DNA of 37,549 nucleotides, from the NCBI GenBank assembly GCA_001803415.1, contig MHDC01000028.1, positions 1 to 37,549 of the forward strand, in the 5' to 3' direction. Below the pieces are notes generated by a model. The model saw only the letters and a list, made by a program, of their open reading frames with translations, did no database searches and was not told where the DNA came from. The position numbers were made by a program, and so were the translations under genes. This document shows, in pieces, positions 19,473 through 31,627 of this stretch. Source of the DNA: Microgenomates group bacterium RBG_16_45_19. GTDB lineage: Bacteria; Patescibacteriota; Microgenomatia; UBA1400; RBG-16-45-19. Within the stretch, counting starts at the first letter, position 1. Each line of letters starts with the position of its first letter.

Positions 19473-22130
19473 CTAGTCGGCGGTTAAGTCTTCTTTATTA
19501 ATGGTGGCGGTGGCGGCGACGGTATCGCCGCTTTTAGCAAAGCGCATTAGGATGACTCCCTGGGTCGGACGCTTGAGTTGGGGGATATTTTGGATCGGTA
19601 GCTTGACGATTTGTGCACCCAGAGTGGTAATAAAAATCTGGTCAACCTGCTGATTGACTCCGAGGGCGGCGGCAATCTGACCGGTTTTAGGAGAAAGGTT
19701 CATGACTTTGACGCCTTGACCACCGCGATTTTGCAGCGGGTACTCGGTAATTGGGGTGCGCTTGCCCATCCCCTTCTCGGTGATGACCAGAATATCGCGG
19801 AACCACTTTTTGCGTTTGTCTGCCGGTGGCTTAACCCTGGGATCAATGGCTTCGACGGTGACCAGGTAGTCCCCCGGTTTGAGCAAGATGCCGCGGACAC
19901 CCTTGGTATCGCGAGCGGTATCGCGGATTTGGGTTTCGGGGAAGCGAATGGATTTACCAAAATGGGTGACCAAAAGCAGGTGGCGATGGCCTTCGGTAAT
20001 GTCCCCCCAGACGACTTCATCACCGTCATTGAGGATAATGGCAATAATGCCGGTGGAGCGGATATTTTGGAATTCAGAAATGGCGGTTTTCTTAACCGTC
20101 CCCAACTTGGTGGCTAAGGTGATGTAACTCTCCTGGATATCGGCCAGTTTGGCGGAGACAGGAATGATGGCTTGAATGGTTTCTTCTTGATCAATGGCGA
20201 TTAAGTTAATGATGGCTTGACCTTTAGACTGGCGGCTGCCGGTGGGTAGTTCGTAGACTTTAAGTTTAAACACCTTACCTTTATTAGTAAAAATGAGCAA
20301 GTGATCATGGGTGCTGGCCGAGATGAGACTCTTGACAGCATCATCGTCTTTGGTAGTCATGCCGGTAACCCCCTTGCCGCCGCGATGCTGGCTTTTATAA
20401 GTTGCCGGGGGCATGCGTTTGATATAACCACTGGCGGTGACGGTGATGATCACTTCTTCCTGGGCGACTAGGTCTTCTTCGGAAAATTCACCCACTTTGG
20501 CTTTAATCACCCTAGTTAAGCGGTCGTCGGCATATTTAGCTTTAATCTGTTTTAACTCGGTGATAATTTGATCAAGCATGGCTTGAGGTTGGCTGAGAAG
20601 CTTGATGAGCAAGTCAATTTGGGCTTTGATGGCTTGGTATTCAGCTTCGATTTTTTGTCGTTCTAAGGCAGCCAGGCGTCGCAGTTGCATATCCAAAATG
20701 GCGGTGGCTTGAAGTTCGGAGAGCTCAAATTTAGTCATTAAACGCTGGCGAGCGACGTCGGCGTCCGGAGAACGCCTGATGGTATCGATGACTTCATCTA
20801 AGTGTTTTAAAGCAATCAGTAAACCTTCGAGAATATGGGCTCGCTCTTGAGCCGAAATGAGTTCGCATTGAGCCCGGCGGGCAACCACCAGCTGGCGATG
20901 TTTAATGTATTCGGTGAGAATGGTTTTGAGGTTCATTAATTGGGGCGTGCCTTGGCTGTTTAAGGCAACCATGTTGGCCGGGAAGCTGACTTGAAGTTCG
21001 GTAGCCAGATAGAGGTTGTTTAAAATACTTTTAGGGCGGGCATCGCGTTTGAGGTCGATGACAATGCTTAACCCCTGGCGATCAGATTCATCGCGAATAT
21101 CGGCAATGCCGACGAGACGCTTCCGTTTGACCAAGTCGGCGATTTTGGCGACTAATTTGGCTTTGTTGACTTGGTACGGCAGCTCCGAGATGACAATACG
21201 AGGTTTGCCGGACTGATCCTCTTCGATTTCGGCTTGGCCACGGATGATAATTTTACCCTTGCCGGTAGTATAGGTTTGACTAATCGAGGCCCAGTCATAA
21301 ATGGTGCCGCCAGTGGGAAAGTCGGGCCCCTTGATGTAGGCCAGCAAGGCTTCAATGGTCAAAGGCGAGGAGAAATTGCCAATGAGAGTGGCCGGATCAG
21401 CTAGGGCGAGATTAACCGGGGTAGATGGCTTAGGGCTAATGGCTAAGGGTTGAGAAGTAGCTGAGCCCGCTTGAATTAAGGCAATGACGGCGTCGACGAC
21501 TTCGCTCAGGTTGTGCGGGGGGATCTTGGTAGCCATGCCAACGGCAATACCTTCTGAACCCATGAGGAGGAGGTTGGGCAAAGCGGCCGGTAAAACCGTT
21601 GGTTCCTGTTGGGAGCCGTCAAAATTATCGACAAAATCGACGGTTTTTTTGTCAATATCGGCTAACAACTCCTGGGTGATTTTGGCTAATTTGGCTTCGG
21701 TGTAACGCATGGCGGCCGGTGAATCTCCGTCAACCGAGCCAAAGTTACCTTGACCAGCAATTAAAGGATAGCGCATGGAGAAAGTTTGGGCTAAGCGCAC
21801 CAAAGCGTCATAGACGGCGGTATCGCCGTGAGGATGGTACTTACCTAAGACTTCGCCGACAATCCGGGCTGATTTTTTGTAGGTTGAGGCATGGGTTAAA
21901 CCCATGTCTTTCATGGCAAAAAGAATCCGGCGATGAACCGGTTTTAAGCCGTCACGAACGTCGGGTAAAGCCCGAGCGACAATGACACTCATGGCGTAAT
22001 CCAAATAGGAACGCTGCATCTCGGTGGTGATGGGAACGGGTTTGACTAAACCGAACTTGGTTTGTTTGGGGCTGGAGTCAAAATCGATTTCCAAAGCCTC
22101 ATCGGTCGGGTCAGCGGGTGGAGCGGGCAT
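19473..22130 (-). CDS. gyrA: DNA gyrase subunit A
   Basis: An 885-aa protein. The breakage-reunion domain has the catalytic Y143 in [10 protein letters not shown] and the quinolone-region block [10 protein letters not shown], with Thr at the position of E. coli S83. The C-terminal beta-propeller carries the GyrA box (QHRGGKG), which separates GyrA from ParC. With GyrB it introduces negative supercoils. Compared with ordinary GyrA, about 33 extra residues lie at ~220-252, between [13 protein letters not shown] and [14 protein letters not shown], rich in Pro, Ser and Ala. The gene follows hppA with a 3-nt gap and belongs to a gyrB-hppA-gyrA run. Confidence 0.97.
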   Translation of the reverse strand: MPAPPADPTDEALEIDFDSSPKQTKFGLVKPVPITTEMQRSYLDYAMSVIVARALPDVRDGLKPVHRRILFAMKDMGLTHASTYKKSARIVGEVLGKYHPHGDTAVYDALVRLAQTFSMRYPLIAGQGNFGSVDGDSPAAMRYTEAKLAKITQELLADIDKKTVDFVDNFDGSQQEPTVLPAALPNLLLMGSEGIAVGMATKIPPHNLSEVVDAVIALIQAGSATSQPLAISPKPSTPVNLALADPATLIGNFSSPLTIEALLAYIKGPDFPTGGTIYDWASISQTYTTGKGKIIIRGQAEIEEDQSGKPRIVISELPYQVNKAKLVAKIADLVKRKRLVGIADIRDESDRQGLSIVIDLKRDARPKSILNNLYLATELQVSFPANMVALNSQGTPQLMNLKTILTEYIKHRQLVVARRAQCELISAQERAHILEGLLIALKHLDEVIDTIRRSPDADVARQRLMTKFELSELQATAILDMQLRRLAALERQKIEAEYQAIKAQIDLLIKLLSQPQAMLDQIITELKQIKAKYADDRLTRVIKAKVGEFSEEDLVAQEEVIITVTASGYIKRMPPATYKSQHRGGKGVTGMTTKDDDAVKSLISASTHDHLLIFTNKGKVFKLKVYELPTGSRQSKGQAIINLIAIDQEETIQAIIPVSAKLADIQESYITLATKLGTVKKTAISEFQNIRSTGIIAIILNDGDEVVWGDITEGHRHLLLVTHFGKSIRFPETQIRDTARDTKGVRGILLKPGDYLVTVEAIDPRVKPPADKRKKWFRDILVITEKGMGKRTPITEYPLQNRGGQGVKVMNLSPKTGQIAAALGVNQQVDQIFITTLGAQIVKLPIQNIPQLKRPTQGVILMRFAKSGDTVAATATINKEDLTAD

Positions 22131-22133
22131 AAG

Positions 22134-24164
22134 TTAGGAGCCGATAAACTTAATGATTAAGGGGGCAATGAGTAAGGCCACAATTTGGACAATTTTCATC
22201 ATCGGATTTAAGGCCGGACCGGCGGTGTCTTTTAAGGGATCACCGACAGTGTCACCGACGACCGCAGCTTTGTGAGTGGGACTGCCCTTGCCGCCAAAAT
22301 GACCATCCTCGATGTATTTTTTACCGTTGTCCCAAGCGCCACCAGTGTTGCACATAAACAAAGCTAACATTAGCCCGGAGGCAACCACCCCACCCAAGAA
22401 ACCACCAAGAGGCATAGCCCCAAGAGTACCAACGAGGATGGGGGCCAGGACGACGATTAAGGCCGGCAAGACTAGTTCTCTTTGAGCGGCTCGGGTAACA
22501 ATATCCACCGCCCGCGAATAGTCAGGTTTGGCTGTACCCTCCATAATGCCTTTGATGGTTTTAAATTGGCGGCGGACTTCTTCGACAACCTGGAAGGCGG
22601 CCCGACCAACCGAGCCGATAAGCCGGGAACTAAAGAGGAACGGGAGAGCAGTCCCGATGAGGAGGCCGGCAAACACCCGGGGACTGGCGATATCGATATG
22701 GGTTAGACCGGTGGCTTCAAAATAGGTGGCAAAAAGCGAGCTGGCGGCTACCGCGGCACTACCGACGGCAAAACCTTTGGTCAAGGCTTTGGTGGTATTG
22801 CCGACGGCATCGAGAGAAGCGGTGACCACCCCGGCTTTACCCTTGAGACCGCACATTTCCACCATCCCTTGGGCATTATCGGCAATGGGACCAAAAGTAT
22901 CCAAGGACATAATGATGCCGGTGGTAGCCAACATGCCCATACCGACTAAGGAAATGCCGTAGAAGCCTAACAGCAGGTAACCTATGACGATACTGGCGGC
23001 AATGACCAGGGCGGTAATAAAGGTCGATTCCATGCCGTAAGCCAGACCGGTGATGAGATTAGTGCCAGCGCCGGTTTCCGAAGCCCGGGCAATACTGACC
23101 ACCGGTTTGCCACCGGGACCGGTGTAATATTTAGTTAAATAGAGAACGGCCAGCATGGTTAAGATACCGACAACCGCGGCGTAGCCAGCCCGAGGTTCTT
23201 TAAGTAAGTAAACGGCCAGCAAAATAAAGATAACCATGGCCGCGAAAGCCGAAACGATAAAGCCGCGAATTAAGGGTTTTAAGGGGTCTTCACTTTCGGA
23301 TTTGGGTTTGACGAAGAAGGTACCGAGGATGGAGGTCAGAATGGCGCCGGAACGAGCCAGCAGGGGAAAAACCACGCCGGCCAAACCAAAGAGGCTACCG
23401 CCGAGGATCATGGCGGCGACAATAGTCAGGGCGTAGGATTCGAAGACATCGGCGGCCATACCGGCACAGTCGCCGACGTTGTCACCAACGTTATCGGCGA
23501 TAACCGCCGGATTTCGGGGATCGTCTTCGGGAATGCCGGCCTCGATTTTGCCGACTAAGTCGGCACCGACATCAGCGGCTTTGGTGAAGATACCGCCGCC
23601 TACCCGCATAAACAAGGCCAGGAGCGCCGCCCCGAAGCCGTAACCGATTAAAACGTGAGTGGCTTGGGTGGCAATGACGGCTGGGCCTTGGGACTGGTAG
23701 GAAAAGTATGCCCAAAGATAGATCAAGGAGACACCTAAGAGACCCAAACCGACAACTAACATGCCGTTAACGGTACCGGCGCCAAAGGCGGCTTTAAGAG
23801 CCGGGCTTAAGCCAGTGATAGCAGCGTAAGCGGTGCGGCTATTGGCTCGGACGGCTAACCACATGCCTAAGTAGCCAATGATAGCCGAAAAACCAGCACC
23901 CAAGAGGAAGGCGACGGCCACGCCTAAGCCTAAGGAATTAAGACTAGCTATGACCACAGCTAACACCAGCATAATGGGGATGACCAGGGTGAATTGCCGT
24001 TTAAGGTAGGCAGTGGCCCCGGCAGCGATGGCTCCGGCTACTTCAAGCAAGGAAGTACCCCGAGCGGGCATGGCTAAGACCCGGCGGCTGAGAAAATAGC
24101 CATAAGCTAAAGCGATGAGCGCGGTCAGAGGGGCACCGTAAAGGGCGATGAGTTGGATGTCCAT
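22134..24164 (-). CDS. hppA: Membrane-bound proton-pumping pyrophosphatase
   Basis: A 676-aa protein with about 16 membrane segments. The catalytic block [18 protein letters not shown] ... [21 protein letters not shown] and the C-terminal [16 protein letters not shown] motif are intact. It couples hydrolysis of pyrophosphate to ion transport across the membrane. K459 in [10 protein letters not shown] is the lysine that marks potassium-independent H+-pumping enzymes; potassium-dependent ones have alanine there. It recovers energy from pyrophosphate released in nucleotide and tRNA chemistry. It lies between gyrB and gyrA and has its own extended -10. Confidence 0.96.
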   Translation of the reverse strand: MDIQLIALYGAPLTALIALAYGYFLSRRVLAMPARGTSLLEVAGAIAAGATAYLKRQFTLVIPIMLVLAVVIASLNSLGLGVAVAFLLGAGFSAIIGYLGMWLAVRANSRTAYAAITGLSPALKAAFGAGTVNGMLVVGLGLLGVSLIYLWAYFSYQSQGPAVIATQATHVLIGYGFGAALLALFMRVGGGIFTKAADVGADLVGKIEAGIPEDDPRNPAVIADNVGDNVGDCAGMAADVFESYALTIVAAMILGGSLFGLAGVVFPLLARSGAILTSILGTFFVKPKSESEDPLKPLIRGFIVSAFAAMVIFILLAVYLLKEPRAGYAAVVGILTMLAVLYLTKYYTGPGGKPVVSIARASETGAGTNLITGLAYGMESTFITALVIAASIVIGYLLLGFYGISLVGMGMLATTGIIMSLDTFGPIADNAQGMVEMCGLKGKAGVVTASLDAVGNTTKALTKGFAVGSAAVAASSLFATYFEATGLTHIDIASPRVFAGLLIGTALPFLFSSRLIGSVGRAAFQVVEEVRRQFKTIKGIMEGTAKPDYSRAVDIVTRAAQRELVLPALIVVLAPILVGTLGAMPLGGFLGGVVASGLMLALFMCNTGGAWDNGKKYIEDGHFGGKGSPTHKAAVVGDTVGDPLKDTAGPALNPMMKIVQIVALLIAPLIIKFIGS

Positions 24165-24175
24165 AACAAAGGGCT

Positions 24176-24184
24176 ATTATATCA
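24176..24184 (-). promoter_or_regulatory. Extended -10 promoter of hppA
   Basis: On the minus strand, TGATATAAT ends 11 nt before the ATG at 24164, in the 25-nt gap after gyrB. It is the same 9-mer as the one upstream of the small membrane gene at 7336-7344. Confidence 0.6.
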
Positions 24185-24189
24185 AGGTT

Positions 24190-26169
<1,980 letters not shown>

Positions 26170-26175
26170 TTAATG

Positions 26176-26204
26176 AGTATAGCAGGGAAAAAATGGGCCA
26201 GCAA
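26176..26204 (-). promoter_or_regulatory. Promoter of gyrB
   Basis: On the minus strand, TTGCTG (26199-26204), a 17-nt spacer and TATACT (26176-26181), with a TGC extension before the -10. It lies between the delta-prime-like gene and gyrB and would start the gyrB-hppA-gyrA run. Confidence 0.65.
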
Positions 26205-26221
26205 TAAGACGAGAACTACTT

Positions 26222-26863
26222 CTACCAGTGGAGGAACAAGTGTTCGAGACTGAGGGCGAGGTTGGCGTTTCGATTGACGGCGGACCAGGTGTGGAGGCCC
26301 AAAGTGGATTGTTTGAGTCTGACCTCGGTTGGATGTTGAGATAGCTCTTGGGAGCAGTGGTAAAGTAAGCCGAGGAGCTGATGGAGTAAGGCCGGCCGAT
26401 TGAGCTTAAGCGTCTGACTGATCTTAAAGCGCAGCCAGGGTTCTGCTTGGGGCGGTAATGACTCAAGGACAGTAGTTAGGGGGTTGGTTTGGAGTTCAGG
26501 AGGAACAGCCTGGATGACCTGTATATGGCAGCGGGAGACAACGGTGGGCAGGAGACGGTGCACTTCAGGGGTGATCAGAAACAGGTGGGCATAAAACGGT
26601 GGTTCCTCGAGTAACTTCAAGAGGGCGGTTTGGGCGATGGGGGTCAGCTGGTGAGCTTGATTGATAACCACTACTTTAATTGACCGGGTCAAGGGTGGCC
26701 GGACGAGGAAAGCTTGAACTTGGCGGCTGATGGGTAAACCTAAGATGCCCTCAATATCGATGATCAGGTGGTCCAGTGAGGGTTGGTGGAGCCACTGGGG
26801 TAATCGATCAAGCTTGATTAAAGCCGAGAAGGCCAGGCTGGTTTGCAGAATGGTAGCGGACAT
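26222..26863 (-). CDS. DNA polymerase III delta-prime-like clamp-loader protein (short)
   Basis: A 213-aa protein. The block VVINQAHQLTPIAQTALLKLLEEPP, followed by ITPEVHRLLPTVVSRC, is the sensor and SRC region of clamp-loader subunits (delta-prime/gamma). The family is usually 300 aa or more. Here the P-loop region is reduced and no GxxxxGKT is present, which fits a non-ATPase delta-prime, and the C-terminal collar domain is short. It would help load the sliding clamp. It shares an upstream region with the divergent pilB gene, where the two -10 boxes overlap in the palindrome AGTATACT. Confidence 0.8.
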   Translation of the reverse strand: MSATILQTSLAFSALIKLDRLPQWLHQPSLDHLIIDIEGILGLPISRQVQAFLVRPPLTRSIKVVVINQAHQLTPIAQTALLKLLEEPPFYAHLFLITPEVHRLLPTVVSRCHIQVIQAVPPELQTNPLTTVLESLPPQAEPWLRFKISQTLKLNRPALLHQLLGLLYHCSQELSQHPTEVRLKQSTLGLHTWSAVNRNANLALSLEHLFLHW

Positions 26864-26867
26864 AAAC

Positions 26868-26897
26868 TTGTATTTACTTCTTAAGCCTAAGTATACT
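26868..26897 (+). promoter_or_regulatory. Promoter of the pil operon
   Basis: TTGTAT (26868-26873), an 18-nt spacer and TATACT (26892-26897), 6 nt before the ATG at 26904, which again predicts a leaderless mRNA. The palindrome AGTATACT (26890-26897) also offers TATACT on the minus strand (26890-26895) for the divergent delta-prime-like gene, so polymerases on the two promoters would exclude each other. Confidence 0.65.
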
Positions 26898-26903
26898 AAA
26901 TTA

Positions 26904-28673
26904 ATGACACAACTCTACCCGACCGTGCCAGACCCGTCTGTGGGAAGGATGTCGGCGGCAGTCACCCTGATAGATATTTTGCTGGCTAACGGCGCTTTGA
27001 ATCGAACCCAGGTGGATCAACTTAAGGCAGAAGGAGCAGCCAGCGGCAAAGAGTACGAGGAAATTTTAAAGCAGCACCAATGGATTACCGACGAACAATT
27101 GTTGGCCGCTAAAGCCCAGTATTACAATATTCCGTTTGTGAGAGTCAATGAGATTGGAGTTTCCCCCGATGCGTTGAGCACAGTGCCGCAGGCAGTGGCC
27201 CAACGATACCGGGTGTTGCCATTTGCCGTGGACCGAATGAAAAACACTTTACTCATGGCCATGGCTAATCCCCTGGATTTGAAGGCGATCGATTTTATCG
27301 AGAAGAAAACCAACTTGAGGGTCGTCCCCCACTTTGCCTTGGCTGAGGATATCGAATTAGCCATTCAGGAGCGCTTTGGCCAAAGTTTGAATTCGGAAGT
27401 GTCGGCCGCTTTAAAAGAAACGTCAGGTCAAGAGAAAGTGGTGTTGGATGGGATTAAATTGGGCGAAGTCATCCGCGAGGCGCCGATCGCTAAAATCGTG
27501 GAAACTCTGCTCACGTTTGCGGTTAAAGCCCGGGCCAGCGACATCCACATTGAGCCTCAAGAAGAAAAGACCAGAGTCCGCTATCGGATTGACGGCATTT
27601 TACACGAGCGGTTGGTGCTGCCCCGATCAGTGCAAGAAGCGGTTATTTCCCGGATAAAAATATTGGCCGACTTGAAAATTGATGAGAAGCGGATCCCCCA
27701 AGACGGACGCTTTAGTTTTGCTTTGGGAGGCGAGGAAGTGGACCTCCGAGTGTCGACCTTGCCGACCGTCCATGGCGAAAAGGTAGTCATGCGCTTATTA
27801 AAGAAAGGCCAACAGGCTTATACTCTAACCGATTTGGGCTTAAGGGGCTTAGGCTTGAAAAATTTGGAACAGGCGGTGGTGGTGCCCCACGGGATTATCC
27901 TGATTACCGGGCCGACCGGATCGGGCAAAACCACGACCTTATACGCCATCCTGTCTAAAATCAATTCCCCTAAAGTTAACATCGTGACTTTGGAAGATCC
28001 GGTGGAATACGAGATTCCGGGGGTGAACCAAGTCCAAATTAATCCCAAGGCCGGCTTAACCTTTGCCTCGGGCTTAAGGTCATTTTTAAGGCAAGATCCG
28101 AACATTATTATGGTGGGTGAGGTACGGGACACGGAAACGGCTGATTTGGCCATTCAAGCATCACTTACCGGTCACTTAGTCTTCTCGACCCTGCACACTA
28201 ATTCGGCCTCGGGTGCCTTGCCGCGACTGTTGGACATGCAGGCTGAACCGTTTTTGTTGGCTTCGTCAATGACTTGTGTGGTGGCGCAACGGGTGGTCAG
28301 GCAAATTTGCCAACACTGTAAAACCGATTACCAACCGGAAGCGGCGGTCCTGACCGATTTGAAAAAAGTGCTGGGGAGTCTGTTCCAAGCCTTCTTAGTC
28401 CGAGCCAAAATCAGCGAGAGTGAACTGACTTTGGCCAAAGGCAAAGGTTGTGCGGAATGCAACGATACCGGCTATAGCGGCCGCATCGGCATATTTGAGG
28501 TCTTGCCAGTAAGCCAGAAAATTGGCAGACTAATACTGGAGCGACAACCGTCGAGCGCCTTGGAAATGCAGGCGATCAGCGAGGGGATGCTGTTGATGAA
28601 GCAAGATGGTTACCTGAAGATTTTAGAAAAAGTCACCACTGTCGAGGAAGTCCTGAGAGTGGCGGAAGTGTAG
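26904..28673 (+). CDS. pilB: Type IV pilus assembly ATPase PilB
   Basis: A 589-aa protein. The N-terminal GspE_N/MshEN domain covers about residues 20-150. The ATPase domain has Walker A GPTGSGKTT (near 336), an Asp box, and the Walker B/His box region MVGEVRD ... GHLVFSTLHTN (near 400). A four-cysteine zinc site follows (CQHC near 469, CAEC near 516). It powers pilus extension at the inner face of the membrane. The ATG at 26904 is chosen because the promoter ends 6 nt before it. A 58-codon upstream extension would run through the promoter and the divergent gene. It heads pilB-pilT-pilC. Confidence 0.95.
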   Translation: MTQLYPTVPDPSVGRMSAAVTLIDILLANGALNRTQVDQLKAEGAASGKEYEEILKQHQWITDEQLLAAKAQYYNIPFVRVNEIGVSPDALSTVPQAVAQRYRVLPFAVDRMKNTLLMAMANPLDLKAIDFIEKKTNLRVVPHFALAEDIELAIQERFGQSLNSEVSAALKETSGQEKVVLDGIKLGEVIREAPIAKIVETLLTFAVKARASDIHIEPQEEKTRVRYRIDGILHERLVLPRSVQEAVISRIKILADLKIDEKRIPQDGRFSFALGGEEVDLRVSTLPTVHGEKVVMRLLKKGQQAYTLTDLGLRGLGLKNLEQAVVVPHGIILITGPTGSGKTTTLYAILSKINSPKVNIVTLEDPVEYEIPGVNQVQINPKAGLTFASGLRSFLRQDPNIIMVGEVRDTETADLAIQASLTGHLVFSTLHTNSASGALPRLLDMQAEPFLLASSMTCVVAQRVVRQICQHCKTDYQPEAAVLTDLKKVLGSLFQAFLVRAKISESELTLAKGKGCAECNDTGYSGRIGIFEVLPVSQKIGRLILERQPSSALEMQAISEGMLLMKQDGYLKILEKVTTVEEVLRVAEV

Positions 28674-28685
28674 GAAGGAAAAAAT

Positions 28686-29750
28686 ATGATGAGTGTTCAT
28701 GACATGATGCAGTTGGTTTTTCAGGTCAACGCTTCGGATTTGCATTTGGTAGTGGGGGCGCCGCCGGTGATCCGAGTTGACGGGGTCCTCTCCCCGATCG
28801 AGGGTGAGGCGGTCTTGATGCCGGACCGGGCTCAGGAATTGATATACGGGATATTGACAGACCGCCAGCGGGAATTATTGATAGCCAATAAAGAAGTGGA
28901 TTACTCCTATCAGTTCTCGGAGGTGGGGCGGTTTCGGGTCAACGCTTACTACCAACGGTTGACCTTAGCGGCCGCGTTACGCTTGATTCCGACTAAAGTG
29001 CCGACTTTAGAAGAACTGAGAATTCCCGGAAATATCAGGCAGTTTACTAACTTGCGCCAAGGTTTTATCTTGGTCACCGGGCCAACCGGCCACGGCAAAT
29101 CAACTACCTTGGCGGCCTTGATCGAAATTATTAACCAGGAGCGGGCGGATCATATTGTGACCATTGAGGACCCATTAGAGTTCTTGTTTCAATCCAAACA
29201 GAGCGTCATTTCCCAACGGGAACTGCACGGCGACACCCACTCTTGGCAAGTGGCTTTGCGATCGGCTTTAAGAGAAGATCCGAATGTGGTGATGGTGGGC
29301 GAAATGCGCGATTACGAAACCATCGCCGCCGCCCTAAGTGTGGCCGAGACCGGTCACCTAGTTTTTTCGACTTTGCATACCAATTCGGCGGCCCAGACGA
29401 TTGACCGGATTATCGATGTCTTTCCGGAACACCAGCAAGCCCAGGTCCGATTACAATTATCCAACACTTTGGAAGCGGTAGTGTCAATGCGCTTGATTCC
29501 GGCTAAGAGCGGTGGCCGGATTCCGGCGGTGGAAATTTTATTGGCCACTCCGGCGGTGCGCAACATTATCCGCGTGGGCAAAACCCATCAGATTGACAAC
29601 GTGATTCAAACTTCGGGAGAAATCGGGATGATGAGTATGGAAGCCTGTTTGGCTTATTGGACCAAGGCGGGTGAATTGGATTTGACCACCGCCCAGCAGT
29701 ATTCCTTAAGGCCGGAAGAGGTAGCCCGGTTGGTCAAGGGCAGCCCTTAA
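28686..29750 (+). CDS. pilT: Type IV pilus retraction ATPase PilT
   Basis: A 354-aa protein with the PilT N-terminal domain (ASDLHLVVGAPPVIRVDG), Walker A GPTGHGKSTT (near 132), VTIEDPLEF, Walker B MVGEMRD and ETGHLVFSTLHTNSA. In most PilT proteins the Walker A reads GPTGSGKS and the later block VGEMRD or VGELRD, so the histidine is an oddity that should still allow ATP binding. It depolymerises pili, driving retraction, twitching and DNA uptake. GGAAGG upstream of the ATG is a good Shine-Dalgarno. It lies 12 nt after pilB. Confidence 0.95.
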   Translation: MMSVHDMMQLVFQVNASDLHLVVGAPPVIRVDGVLSPIEGEAVLMPDRAQELIYGILTDRQRELLIANKEVDYSYQFSEVGRFRVNAYYQRLTLAAALRLIPTKVPTLEELRIPGNIRQFTNLRQGFILVTGPTGHGKSTTLAALIEIINQERADHIVTIEDPLEFLFQSKQSVISQRELHGDTHSWQVALRSALREDPNVVMVGEMRDYETIAAALSVAETGHLVFSTLHTNSAAQTIDRIIDVFPEHQQAQVRLQLSNTLEAVVSMRLIPAKSGGRIPAVEILLATPAVRNIIRVGKTHQIDNVIQTSGEIGMMSMEACLAYWTKAGELDLTTAQQYSLRPEEVARLVKGSP

Positions 29751-29762
29751 AGTTATTTCCTT

Positions 29763-30962
29763 ATGGAAACGTATAATTACACAGCCAAGGGTAAAGATGG
29801 CCGGACGGTTAAAGGTCAAGTGGAAGCCCGGAACGAACGACATGCGGCGCAGGTGTTGAAAGAGCGTAATTACTTTGTCATTGGTCTGAAAAAACAGGGT
29901 CAGGGAAAAGTTGGCGGTTTGTCATTGAAGGGAAAACCCAGCGGCAAAGACGTAATGCAGTTTTCTCAACAATTGTCGACGATGCTCAACGCCGGCATGC
30001 CCTTGACCGATGCTCTTGCCCTGCTCCAGATGCAAAGCCGATCGGCCATGGGTAAAGTCCTGTCGGAAATTGCCCATGACGTTCAGGGTGGTTCGTCGTT
30101 TTCGGACGCCTTAAGCAAACACCCTAAAGTCTTTAGTAAAGTGTATCAAGCTTTAATTCAGGCCGGTGAAGCTTCGGGTAAATTGGATGAAGTGCTAATC
30201 CGGTTGACGGAAAATGAAGAAAAATACAATGAGTTTCGGTCGAAGACCAAGGGGGCTTTGGTTTACCCAGCGATTGTGGTTTCGGCGATGTTGATTGTGA
30301 TGATGATCGTCATCGTCTTTATTATTCCGCAGCTGACGACTTTATATGAAAGCTTTGATGCCGAGCTGCCGTTTATTACCCAGGTAATGGTAGGTATTTC
30401 CAATTTTATTCGGAATTTCTGGTGGCTGTTTGGAATTGGCGCCATTGGGGGCTTTTTGGCTTTACGGTCTTATTACGCCACGCCGCCGGGACGGATGCGG
30501 GTCGATGCGATCCTGTTGAAACTACCGATTTACGGCCAGTTGAAAAATAAACTGATTATGTCCGAGTTGGCCCGAACTTTGGCGCTCTTGGTGGCAGCCG
30601 GAGTCTCGATACTGGAAGCGATGTCAATTGCCGGCGAAGCGGTGGACAACGCGGTGATTAAAAAGGCAATAACTCAATCGGCCAAGGAAGTGGAGAAAGG
30701 TTTACCCATGGCTACCACCTTCGCCAAGTATCAAGTCTTTCCCTTAGTCATGGCCCAAATGATTGCCGTAGGTGAGGAAACCGGGGAATTAGCGACAGTT
30801 TTAGACAAAGTGGCCCATTATATGTCGATGGAAGCGGAACAAACCATCAAGAATTTGACGACGGCGATCGAACCTCTTATGATGGTTTTATTGGGGGTGA
30901 TGGTGGCGATTATCGCCTTTACCGTCTTTACACCTTTATACAAGATTACTACTATGTTCTAA
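29763..30962 (+). CDS. pilC: Type IV pilus inner-membrane platform protein PilC
   Basis: A 399-aa protein with two T2SF domains (about 65-190 and 270-395) and three membrane segments (SAMLIVMMIVIVFIIPQL near 178, one near 225, and the C-terminal MMVLLGVMVAIIAFTVFTPL). The N-terminal part (YNYTAKGKDGRTVKGQVEA) and the motifs FSQQLSTMLNAGMPL and VGEETGELATVLDKVA are typical. PilC couples the ATPases to pilin assembly. It follows pilT by 12 nt. Confidence 0.95.
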   Translation: METYNYTAKGKDGRTVKGQVEARNERHAAQVLKERNYFVIGLKKQGQGKVGGLSLKGKPSGKDVMQFSQQLSTMLNAGMPLTDALALLQMQSRSAMGKVLSEIAHDVQGGSSFSDALSKHPKVFSKVYQALIQAGEASGKLDEVLIRLTENEEKYNEFRSKTKGALVYPAIVVSAMLIVMMIVIVFIIPQLTTLYESFDAELPFITQVMVGISNFIRNFWWLFGIGAIGGFLALRSYYATPPGRMRVDAILLKLPIYGQLKNKLIMSELARTLALLVAAGVSILEAMSIAGEAVDNAVIKKAITQSAKEVEKGLPMATTFAKYQVFPLVMAQMIAVGEETGELATVLDKVAHYMSMEAEQTIKNLTTAIEPLMMVLLGVMVAIIAFTVFTPLYKITTMF

Positions 30963-30974
30963 ATTACCGGCCCA

Positions 30975-31001
30975 CTTGAGGCGAGCGTACGACGCTTCAA
31001 G
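30975..31001 (+). other. Hairpin between pilC and the pilin gene
   Basis: CTTGAGGCG and CGCTTCAAG form a 9-bp stem with one G-T pair and a 9-nt loop. No T-run follows, so it is not a standard terminator. It could be an mRNA processing or stabilising stem that lets the pilin part of the transcript accumulate. Confidence 0.55.
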
Positions 31002-31030
31002 TTATGAAATTGAGGAAAGGGGGTGGAACT

Positions 31031-31597
31031 ATGAAGAAATTAATGCAGAAAGGTTTTACCCTGGTTGAGTTACTCATTGTCATCGCCGTCATCGGCATTT
31101 TAGCCGTAGCCGTCCTGGCTGCCTTGGACCCAATCGAGCAGTTGAAGAAATCGAGGGATACCGGCCGCTTGGCTGATGCGAGAGAGTTAGTTAGCGCATA
31201 TCAGCGCTTTGCAGCTACATATCTATGCTTCCCGGAGGAATACGATTCTGCGAATACTCCGCCTTGTACGAATGGTGTTCAATTACCAGTGCGTGTGGAT
31301 CAGAGTTATGCAGAGTTTGATGATTTAATTACAGCATCTAATGAATTAAAGCAAACATATAAAGGAAAAAGGACTATTAAAGATGGGGAAATATGGGTAA
31401 TGCATAGTGCAAATGATGTACTATCTGTTTGTTTTAATCCGGAAAGTAAAAATACAAGATCGGGGGCGGTGAATCAAATATATACGGTTGATCCTTTAAC
31501 TGGAGTGATTGCTGAAGCTACTGCAAATCCTGCAAACTGTAATAATCCATACATAAGCACATCACTTGATGATGGATGTACGATTTGTATTCAATAG
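31031..31597 (+). CDS. Type IV pilin (probable major subunit)
   Basis: A 188-aa prepilin. The leader MKKLMQKG is cut before FTLVELLIVIAVIGILAVAV, a textbook class III signal and N-terminal helix with the Glu at +5. The C-terminal part has cysteines in pairs (near residues 63, 76 and the end) that could form the D-loop disulfide. GGGGGTGG upstream supports the ATG at 31031 rather than one nine codons earlier. From about 31180 onward codon use turns AT-rich (GCA, ACA, AGA, ATA), unlike the N-terminal part. A hairpin precedes the gene and a terminator follows it. Confidence 0.92.
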   Translation: MKKLMQKGFTLVELLIVIAVIGILAVAVLAALDPIEQLKKSRDTGRLADARELVSAYQRFAATYLCFPEEYDSANTPPCTNGVQLPVRVDQSYAEFDDLITASNELKQTYKGKRTIKDGEIWVMHSANDVLSVCFNPESKNTRSGAVNQIYTVDPLTGVIAEATANPANCNNPYISTSLDDGCTICIQ

Positions 31598-31627
31598 ATG
31601 AATCTTGGATGCAGGAAAAGTTGTGTG

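Noticed and set aside
19611-21985. Several plus-strand frames across gyrA
   Set aside because: Shadows of a highly conserved gene on the other strand; none shows a family motif.
26730-26903. 58-codon N-terminal extension of PilB
   Set aside because: It would run antisense through the delta-prime-like gene start and the promoter; PilB-like sequence begins after the ATG at 26904.
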